Origin: RGIG7213 sp045545665
GTDB taxonomy: Bacteria; Bacillota; Clostridia; Oscillospirales; CAG-272
Assembly (NCBI GenBank): GCA_045545665.1
Contig: JAZQBL010000019.1
Location: forward strand, 1 to 20,699
DNA length: 20,699 bases
Reading direction: 5' to 3'
Below are positions 15,749 to 20,699 of this stretch, one piece after another; the first letter of the stretch is position 1; each line of letters opens with the position of its first letter. The translations under genes were made by a program, and so were the position numbers. The notes beneath the pieces were generated by a model. That model ran no database searches. It was not told where the DNA came from and saw only the letters and a list, made by a program, of their open reading frames with translations.

Positions 15749-16375
15749 TTATGAAAGCTTGCCGCTTATTACTTCGGAAATCACGGCTATAACTTTATTG
15801 TAGCATCCGCCGCATCCCGTAGAGCAGTGAGTTGTATTTTTTACGTTTTCGAACGCAGAGAGCAAACTGCCGATATCTTTAGCGCCGTGTACCGCATCAA
15901 GGATGTCGAAATATTTCACGTTGTTGCACTTGCAGATAACGTAGTTTTCGCTCGTTTCCGTGTCAAGAGGCTTAAGGTCGCATACGGGTTCTATCTTATT
16001 TTCAGCTTTCCAAAGGCTGTGGAGATTGCAGTAAGCATATACTGCTTCAACCTCATCGCCGTCGCATATCGAGAAGCATGCCGCAGGCTTATCGGAAGGT
16101 GTCAAGCACTTTCTCTGATTTCCCTGTTTTGTCTGTATGGATATCCACTGTATGTAGTGATCGTCGGTCATAGGATGTTCGACCTCACCTACAACGACGT
16201 AAACTTTATTACCGTCAACGGTAAAAACGGGAATGTGTTTTTCTGTCGATGCTTCTGTCGTTCCGGGTATTAGCTCTACCATTTTTGCGCCGCAGCACAT
16301 AACGGGAACACCTGCATCGTTTACAATTGCGACTATATTTCCGCAATGCTCACAGCGAAAGAATCTTTGTTTCAT
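15749..16375 (-). CDS. Desulfoferrodoxin (superoxide reductase) fused to a BFD-like [2Fe-2S] domain
   Basis: A 208-residue protein of three parts. Residues 1-36 are a desulforedoxin-type iron site (Cys8, Cys11, Cys27, Cys28). Residues 40-125 are the superoxide reductase domain; its five ligands are all present: EKHIP (His47), HPMTDDHY (His67, His73) and CNLHSLW (Cys116, His119). These domains reduce superoxide to peroxide without releasing oxygen, an anaerobe's defence. Residues 145-205 form a bacterioferritin-associated-ferredoxin-like domain with CKC (148, 150) and CSTGCGGC (184-191), expected to hold a [2Fe-2S] cluster. Ordinary desulfoferrodoxins are about 125 residues and lack it. The added cluster could deliver electrons to the reductase site. 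AAAGGAG precedes the ATG. Confidence 0.92.
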   Translation of the reverse strand: MKQRFFRCEHCGNIVAIVNDAGVPVMCCGAKMVELIPGTTEASTEKHIPVFTVDGNKVYVVVGEVEHPMTDDHYIQWISIQTKQGNQRKCLTPSDKPAACFSICDGDEVEAVYAYCNLHSLWKAENKIEPVCDLKPLDTETSENYVICKCNNVKYFDILDAVHGAKDIGSLLSAFENVKNTTHCSTGCGGCYNKVIAVISEVISGKLS

Positions 16376-16406
16376 AATAATACTATCTCCTTTTAATCAA
16401 TATCTT

Positions 16407-16434
16407 ATTTTAATATTATCGGACGATATGACAC
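16407..16434 (-). promoter_or_regulatory. Possible promoter of the superoxide reductase gene
   Basis: On the minus strand GTGTCA, a 16-bp spacer, then TAAAAT. A weak imperfect inverted repeat (ATTATCGGA with TCCGAATAAT) overlaps it at about 16415-16445. Both are modest matches in the 82-bp gap after the SDR gene. Confidence 0.35.
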
Positions 16435-16457
16435 ATCCGAATAATTTATTTTTGTAT

Positions 16458-17258
16458 TTAAGGTCTTAAGCCGAGACCGCCTTCAAGGGTGAGCGTTTCG
16501 CCTGTCATGTATTTGAAATCATCCGATGCAAGCTGAACACACACACGGCCTATCTCTTTTTCGGCATCGGCAAAATGGCCTGCAGGAGGGGTGTGTACAT
16601 TTTTCTCAAACGCTTCGGGGTACGCATTCTTGAACTGTTCAAGCTGTGCAGTCCATGCAAGAGGGCATATTACGTTTGCTGTTATTCCATCCTTCGCCCA
16701 TTCCGTTGCGGCAACACGTGTAAGTCCTCTTATTCCCTCTTTTGCAGAAGCATACGCACACTGGCCGTAGTTGCCGAAAAGTCCTGCGCCGGAAGCAAAG
16801 TTTATGACAGTACCCTTTGTTTCTTTGAGGTAAGGGTAACATGCTTTCATATAATAAAACGCTGCGTAGAGTCCCGAATATACTGCAAGATCAAACTGTT
16901 CTGTGGTGTGATCCGCTATCGTAACGCCCGATGCCGAAGCCTGGGCGTTGTTAATAAGCACGTCTATTCTGCCGAAAGTATCGATGGTCTGTTTTATCAC
17001 GTTATTCACGACGGCTTCGTTGTCAGCACCCGCATTTATATCCGCCGCAAGGATCAGCACACGTATGCCGTAAAGTCTTTCAAGCTCTTCTTTGGCAGAT
17101 TCAAGCTTTTTTACGTTTCGTCCCGTTATTACAAGGTTTGCGCCTTCCTTGGCGTATGCTGTAGCTATGCCGTAGCCTATAGAACCGCAAGCGCCGTTAC
17201 TTAACACAGCTCTGCCGGCACCTGTGATTATCGCTGTTTTTCCTGTTAAAAATCCCAT
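16458..17258 (-). CDS. Short-chain dehydrogenase/reductase (SDR)
   Basis: A 266-residue classical SDR. The nucleotide-binding loop begins TGAG (12-15) but continues with an insertion of about eight residues before GSIGYGI (25-31), longer than the usual TGxxxGIG. NNAQ (103-106) replaces the common NNAG. The catalytic Ser156 (INFASGAG) and Tyr169-x3-Lys173 (YASAK) are present. It should oxidise or reduce an alcohol/ketone with NAD(P)(H); the substrate is unknown. I choose the ATG at 17258, preceded by AAAGGAT; a longer frame runs back into the glycosyltransferase gene. It follows that gene after 16 nt, so the two are probably one operon. Confidence 0.92.
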   Translation of the reverse strand: MGFLTGKTAIITGAGRAVLSNGACGSIGYGIATAYAKEGANLVITGRNVKKLESAKEELERLYGIRVLILAADINAGADNEAVVNNVIKQTIDTFGRIDVLINNAQASASGVTIADHTTEQFDLAVYSGLYAAFYYMKACYPYLKETKGTVINFASGAGLFGNYGQCAYASAKEGIRGLTRVAATEWAKDGITANVICPLAWTAQLEQFKNAYPEAFEKNVHTPPAGHFADAEKEIGRVCVQLASDDFKYMTGETLTLEGGLGLRP

Positions 17259-17274
17259 TTCCGTATCCTTTTCG

Positions 17275-18114
17275 TTATTTATTTTTAGTTTTTTCCCTTG
17301 CAAAATTATTATACACAAATCTTCTCATTTTTCCCGGAAGAAGAACCTGCACGGTAAATCTTTTGAGGATGTTTACCGTATAAGTCACACGGTCTATTAT
17401 ATGATTTTCAAGCATGTATTTTTGGAGCTTGTACTCGCTTTTGAAATAATGAAGACCGCCGCGTCTGTAATACGTATCTTTCTCAACACGCACTTTTGCA
17501 AATATTTCATTCGAATTTGCAAACTCGGCGCCGTTTTGCATCAGGCGGAGCCAAAGGTAGTAATCTTCATTTCTGAACCAATCAACGTATCCGCCGACAT
17601 CCATGACCTCGGTCTTTTTGAACATAACGGTCATCTGATTGAACGGACACCGTTTTTTCATATATTTGCGTATTTCATCATTTTCCGACGGTACGCATCG
17701 GTATGAGATCACGTTTTCGGGGGTGTCTTCAAATTCTGCAATGTTGCCGCCGCACACGCACAGTTTTTCGTTTTTTTCAAACATTTCAAGCTGTTTTTCA
17801 AATCTTTCGGGCGTTGCGATATCGTCGGCGTCCATTATCGCAACAAGCTCATGCTTGCACTTTTCAAGTCCTGCTCTCCGTGCGTTGCCGTGTCCTGTGT
17901 TTTTTGGCAAACGAACAACATCAAAAACGGTGTTTTTTTCAAAATTTGAAACAACGGCATCAAGTGATTTTGATATTTCACCGTCAACCACAATAACGAT
18001 CTGTGACGGGGGAACCGTCTGATCTATGACACTTTCTATTGCAGTTTTGAAATCTTCGGGAGAATCGTTTTTGTATACGCATACGGAAACGGAAAATTCG
18101 GTGTTTTCTTTCAT
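17275..18114 (-). CDS. Glycosyltransferase family 2 protein
   Basis: About 279 residues with the GT-A fold. The strand SVSVCVYKNDSPEDF, TAIESVIDQT and IVIVVDG form the nucleotide-sugar site. DADD (95-98) is the metal-binding DxD motif and RNEDYYLWLR (181-190) holds the acceptor-site catalytic acid region. A basic, amphipathic C-terminus (LKRFTVQVLLPGKMRRFVY) may touch the membrane. It transfers a sugar, likely to a surface polysaccharide, with unknown donor. An upstream ATG at 18123 is only 1 nt from the GGAG, so the ATG at 18114 with 10-nt spacing is more likely. No polysaccharide cluster surrounds it; it pairs only with the SDR gene. Confidence 0.9.
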   Translation of the reverse strand: MKENTEFSVSVCVYKNDSPEDFKTAIESVIDQTVPPSQIVIVVDGEISKSLDAVVSNFEKNTVFDVVRLPKNTGHGNARRAGLEKCKHELVAIMDADDIATPERFEKQLEMFEKNEKLCVCGGNIAEFEDTPENVISYRCVPSENDEIRKYMKKRCPFNQMTVMFKKTEVMDVGGYVDWFRNEDYYLWLRLMQNGAEFANSNEIFAKVRVEKDTYYRRGGLHYFKSEYKLQKYMLENHIIDRVTYTVNILKRFTVQVLLPGKMRRFVYNNFAREKTKNK

Positions 18115-18151
18115 CACTTCCATACTCCTTCCGTACTCAAACTCCTATGTT

Positions 18152-18180
18152 ATTTTACCATATACATTCAAAAAATACAA
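18152..18180 (-). promoter_or_regulatory. Promoter of the glycosyltransferase/SDR operon
   Basis: On the minus strand TTGTAT, a 17-bp spacer, then TAAAAT with the extended -10 TGG directly before it. Confidence 0.6.
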
Positions 18181-18250
18181 CCCCAAAATAAAACAAAAAG
18201 CGACTTTAAATTTTTAATACGAAAAAATGATATTTTTTTCAAAATACCTA

Positions 18251-18279
18251 TTGACAAACGGAGAGTTTTGTGATATACT
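18251..18279 (+). promoter_or_regulatory. tRNA-Pro promoter
   Basis: Consensus TTGACA (18251-18256), a 17-bp spacer and TATACT (18274-18279), 21 bp before the mature tRNA. Confidence 0.9.
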
Positions 18280-18300
18280 CACATTCGTTGTGAAGAACGT

Positions 18301-18376
18301 CTGGGTGTGGCGCAGTTGGTAGCGCGCTACCTTGGGGTGGTAGAGGCCGCAAGTTCAAGTCTTGTCACTCAGACCA
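18301..18376 (+). tRNA. tRNA-Pro (anticodon GGG)
   Basis: A complete cloverleaf: acceptor CTGGGTG pairs with CACTCAG (one G-T pair), D stem GCGC/GCGC, anticodon stem CTACC/GGTAG, and T stem GCAAG/CTTGT with loop TTCAAGT. The 7-nt anticodon loop TTGGGGT puts GGG at 18334-18336, reading CCC and CCU. Discriminator A and CCA are encoded. A mobile element begins shortly downstream, as is common at tRNA genes. Confidence 0.96.
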
Positions 18377-18420
18377 TATCGAGTGTTCATAACTGATGTT
18401 AGGAACACTCGATATTTTTT
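18376..18420 (+). terminator. tRNA-Pro terminator
   Basis: A 13-bp perfect stem (ATATCGAGTGTTC and its complement) with a 14-nt loop, followed by a T-run, starting at the last base of the tRNA. Confidence 0.9.
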
Positions 18421-18430
18421 GCCTGTGTTT

Positions 18431-18444
18431 ACTTAATATTAAGT
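18431..18444. repeat. Perfect 14-bp palindrome near the presumed element end
   Basis: ACTTAATATTAAGT lies between the two plus-strand terminators and 40 bp from the recombinase stop codon. It could be part of an attachment site or boundary, but nothing else in the window confirms this. Confidence 0.4.
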
Positions 18445-18450
18445 TGTTTG

Positions 18451-18474
18451 GAGCAGATTCGTCTGCTCTTTTTT
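18451..18474 (+). terminator. Second plus-strand terminator before the recombinase 3' end
   Basis: Stem GAGCAGA/TCTGCTC with a TTCG loop followed by six T. It faces the tRNA direction and would block plus-strand transcription entering the element. Confidence 0.75.
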
Positions 18475-18483
18475 ATTTTGTGG

Positions 18484-20196
18484 TTATACTGCGCTGGGAA
18501 GATATTCGATAGCCACTCCCTGCCGTGAATCAAGCTTGTAGGTGTGCTTTGGAACGATGCTCGGCAGATCAATACAGCCGACAAAGCGGTAATGGATTAC
18601 AAGACGTTGCGTTCTGTTCTTGCCTGTTCCCTCAATCGGAAAGACTTCGATCTTATCGATAAGTTCTTGAAGCACAATGGGAGTCAGCGTTTGCATCGTC
18701 ATAAACTTTCGTATTGCTCGGATGAAACTTCCCGACGAGTTTTGTGCGGTATCGAGACGTTCAATCTTGTTCCTAAGATCGAACATCTGCTTCTTGAGTT
18801 CTTCTTGCTCGACCTCGTATTTGTGAGACAGTCGCATAAACCAATCGTCCGTAACCTTGCCGTTTACATTGTCCTCGTACACCCTTTCATAGAGCCGGAG
18901 AAGCTCTTGGCTTCGCGCTGTAGCCGCCGCCAAGGCGCTCTCTGCCGCTTTTCTTTCAGCCATCGAGTCCTTGTTGCTCTTTCGTGCCAAAAGCTCTGCA
19001 AAGGCATTCTCGTCGTGATCAAGATAGGTGGCGAGCTTGAACAGTTCCATCTTCACTACTTGCTCCAAGGAATCTTCTCGGACGTAATGAGTTGACTCAC
19101 AGGTGCCGCGAAGTCCTTTGTAGTTTGAGCAACTGTAAAAGCGGATGCTCGGATTCTGTTTGTTGATGTTAAACCACAGCTTGTGTCCGCAATCACCGCA
19201 ATAAAGAAGATTAGTAAAGATGCTTTTCTTCACATCTGCGCTCTTCGGCTTGCGACGTTTGGAGTTTTTGGTTAGCACTTGAACTCTTTCCCAAGTCTCG
19301 CGGTCAATGATTGGCTCGTGCACGTCCTTGAAGATTGCCCAATTCTCTTTGGGATTCTCAACGCGGGTTTTGTTGCGAAAGGACTTGGAATAGCTCTTGA
19401 AGTTGATAATGTCTCCGCAATACTCCTGTTGCTCAAGCATCTTGGCTATTGTGGTCTTACACCATTTATACGGATTTGGCTGTGTTTTCTTTCCGCCTCT
19501 ACTCATACCCTTGCTCTGCCAATAAGCTTGCGGTACAAGAACCCTATCATCTTGGAGAATCCTTGCGATAGTCTCATTTCCATTTCCCTCAATACAAAGA
19601 CGGAATATCCTTTGCACAACCTCTGCCGCATCAGGATCAATGATCCACTTCTTTTTGTTCTCGGGATCCTTCACGTATCCATACGGCGGCGGGGCTAAGG
19701 GTTCTCCCGCATTACCTCTGAGGCGGTGAGAGCTTCTGACCTTGCGGCTAATATCTTTCGCGTACATCTCGTTCATTACATTACGGAACGCGCTGAAATC
19801 GTCCTCGCCGTTTTCACTGTCAATGCAATCGTTGATGGCTATGAAGCGGATATTGTGCTCGGGAAAGTAGTAGTCTGTGTACTGACCTACCTCAAGGTAG
19901 TTTCTTCCGAAACGAGATGAGTCCTTGACAATGACCGTTGAGATATATCCCATCTCCATATCTTCAAGCATCTGCTGAAAGCCGGGGCGGTTGAAGTTTG
20001 TTCCCGTGTATCCGTCATCCACATAGAACTTGGTGTTGGTGAATCCGTGTTCTTTGGCGTACTTGCTGAGAAGTTTTTTCTGATTGGCTATTGAATTACT
20101 CTCACCTTCAGCCCCATCGTCACGGGACAGACGGCAGTATAGCGCAGTAATGCCTATAATGGTTTCAATCTGTTTGGCTGCTGTTTTCTTCTGCAT
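18484..20196 (-). CDS. Large serine recombinase (TndX/TnpX type) of a mobile element
   Basis: A 570-residue site-specific recombinase. The catalytic resolvase domain (about 15-155) has ALYCRLSRDD with nucleophile Ser24, then DDGYTGTNFNRPGF and the arginine motif SSRFGRNYLEVGQY. The Recombinase domain (about 180-290) contains APPPYGYV. A zinc ribbon follows near 330-375 (YCGDCGH, then SCSNYKGLRGTC). A coiled coil (about 405-490) and a C-terminal DUF4368-like part (LTPIVLQELIDKIEVFP) complete the TndX/TnpX layout. It excises and integrates the element. I choose the ATG at 20196, preceded by AAAGGAG; a longer frame to 20238 is less likely. Its start overlaps the tnpW stop by 32 nt. No minus-strand terminator follows. 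Confidence 0.95.
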   Translation of the reverse strand: MQKKTAAKQIETIIGITALYCRLSRDDGAEGESNSIANQKKLLSKYAKEHGFTNTKFYVDDGYTGTNFNRPGFQQMLEDMEMGYISTVIVKDSSRFGRNYLEVGQYTDYYFPEHNIRFIAINDCIDSENGEDDFSAFRNVMNEMYAKDISRKVRSSHRLRGNAGEPLAPPPYGYVKDPENKKKWIIDPDAAEVVQRIFRLCIEGNGNETIARILQDDRVLVPQAYWQSKGMSRGGKKTQPNPYKWCKTTIAKMLEQQEYCGDIINFKSYSKSFRNKTRVENPKENWAIFKDVHEPIIDRETWERVQVLTKNSKRRKPKSADVKKSIFTNLLYCGDCGHKLWFNINKQNPSIRFYSCSNYKGLRGTCESTHYVREDSLEQVVKMELFKLATYLDHDENAFAELLARKSNKDSMAERKAAESALAAATARSQELLRLYERVYEDNVNGKVTDDWFMRLSHKYEVEQEELKKQMFDLRNKIERLDTAQNSSGSFIRAIRKFMTMQTLTPIVLQELIDKIEVFPIEGTGKNRTQRLVIHYRFVGCIDLPSIVPKHTYKLDSRQGVAIEYLPSAV

Positions 20197-20449
20197 TTTG
20201 CTCCTTTCTATCCGAAATCGGATTGGCAGCCGAAACATATTCCACCGATATTATATCACCTTGCGTTTCCGTTGACAAATCTGCGGAATTATTTTTTATC
20301 AGTCTTTCAAATCTTGAACGCAACGTGTGCGAGTCCTTGCTCCGTGTCTCAAATTGAGACGAAACGATATAAGTCACACCATTGACTTTGTAGGTGCTCT
20401 CATTTGCCATCCCCATCACCCAACTATTCTTTTTCTTCTTACCTCGCAT
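20165..20449 (-). CDS. tnpW: TnpW-family transposon-encoded small protein
   Basis: A 94-residue protein. The core VNGVTYIVSSQF, followed by a Thr and the basic segment RFERLIKN, matches the TnpW family, which is found next to serine recombinases in Clostridia elements. Its function is not established. The N-terminus is basic (RGKKKKN) and the C-terminus acidic and polar. AAAGGAG lies 7 nt before the ATG. The gene overlaps the upstream ParB-like frame by 11 nt and the downstream recombinase by 32 nt, so the three are translationally linked. Confidence 0.82.
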   Translation of the reverse strand: MRGKKKKNSWVMGMANESTYKVNGVTYIVSSQFETRSKDSHTLRSRFERLIKNNSADLSTETQGDIISVEYVSAANPISDRKEQNAEENSSQTD

Positions 20450-20699
20450 CTCGGTTCTCCTTTCGGCGCAATTGCTCCAAGCGGCGCTTGTGAAGCAAAC
20501 TCTTGATGTCTGCTACAATATCTTTCGGGAGCATATTCCTCGGATAATACTGTCTGATATCGTCCATATAGATCACAATGCGCTCACGCTGATTCGCCTT
20601 TTCTTCGCTCATGATCTCGCGGATAGCATCCTCTCCAAGCGCGCCTTCATCTGCAAGTTTTCTCATACGGACGGTCTGTGAGTAGGATGGTGTAAGATC
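20439..20699 (-). CDS. ParB-like protein, C-terminal part (5' end off window)
   Basis: The frame is open from the right edge to the stop at 20439 (86 codons plus stop), so an internal Met at 20666 is not the start. The visible part begins SYSQTVRMRKLADEGALGED, then IMSEEKANQRERIVI and a segment with YYPRN. This resembles the C-terminal region of ParB/Spo0J-type nuclease or partition proteins common in Clostridia integrative elements, where they sit beside tnpW and the recombinase. The diagnostic ParB N-terminal domain is not in the window, so the family call rests on this tail and the context. The last codons overlap tnpW. Confidence 0.65.
   Translation of the reverse strand, partial: DLTPSYSQTVRMRKLADEGALGEDAIREIMSEEKANQRERIVIYMDDIRQYYPRNMLPKDIVADIKSLLHKRRLEQLRRKENRDAR

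Noticed and set aside
16575..17204. A 209-codon plus-strand open frame opposite the SDR gene
   Set aside because: It is the reverse of a clear SDR coding frame, is Cys/Tyr/Arg-rich as antisense frames of this genome are, and has no ribosome binding site or recognisable domain.
18451..18474. Hairpin read as the recombinase terminator
   Set aside because: The T-run is on the plus strand only; on the recombinase strand the stem is followed by CCAAACAAC, so it cannot be a standard terminator for that gene.
20439..20666. A complete 75-codon gene starting at 20666
   Set aside because: The frame stays open to the window edge with sequence resembling a ParB-type protein, so this Met is internal to a larger gene.
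1..20699. CRISPR array, rRNA genes, riboswitch or insertion sequence
   Set aside because: I saw no regularly spaced direct repeats, rRNA-like sequence, recognisable riboswitch fold or terminal inverted repeats with a transposase.

Overview
The window looks like the chromosome of a low-to-moderate G+C, anaerobic, Gram-positive gut-type Clostridia (Oscillospiraceae-like). This rests on strong AGGAGG ribosome binding sites, canonical sigma-A promoters, a superoxide reductase, a YtrA-type GntR/ABC operon, a CotH-family lipoprotein, a CpXC-domain protein and a TnpW/serine-recombinase element. The species assignment is inference. No gene-free stretch exceeds 300 bases.

Layout. (1) 1-4481, minus: the first ~1,490 codons of a giant secreted protein with three tandem repeat modules, two Ig-like domains and a VWA domain; its 3' end is off the left edge. 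(2) 4739-5047, plus: thioredoxin, ending in a bidirectional terminator shared with the next operon. (3) 8687-5096, minus: a tightly coupled five-gene operon of GntR (YtrA-type) regulator, two integral membrane proteins, ABC ATPase and a membrane-anchored extracellular protein. Its promoter carries an ACTGTA-N12-TACAGT operator, and nearly the same site sits just upstream of the giant VWA gene. (4) 11922-8870, minus: a CotH-kinase lipoprotein followed by a CofE-like (F420-0:glutamate ligase family) protein. (5) 12184-13451, plus: an L,D-transpeptidase-fold protein without a signal peptide, overlapping by 4 nt an AlsE-like sugar-phosphate epimerase. (6) 15619-13452, minus: a PutP-type sodium/solute symporter and a CpXC protein. 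The CpXC stop codon abuts the epimerase stop codon, and each gene contains a terminator-like hairpin serving the opposite strand. (7) 16375-15749, minus: a desulfoferrodoxin fused to a C-terminal BFD-like [2Fe-2S] domain. (8) 18114-16458, minus: a family 2 glycosyltransferase and an SDR oxidoreductase. (9) 18301-18376, plus: tRNA-Pro(GGG) with promoter and terminator. (10) 18484-20699, minus: the end of an integrated mobile element, with a ParB-like protein (partial), TnpW and a large serine recombinase.

How they may work together. The strongest regulatory inference is that the GntR protein represses its own operon through one strong and one degenerate tandem operator, and also controls the distant VWA surface protein through the matching operator. 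Cell-envelope functions are frequent (VWA protein, ABC operon, CotH lipoprotein, L,D-transpeptidase fold, glycosyltransferase). Thioredoxin and superoxide reductase are separate redox-protection units. The region from ~18420 rightwards is accessory DNA next to a tRNA gene.
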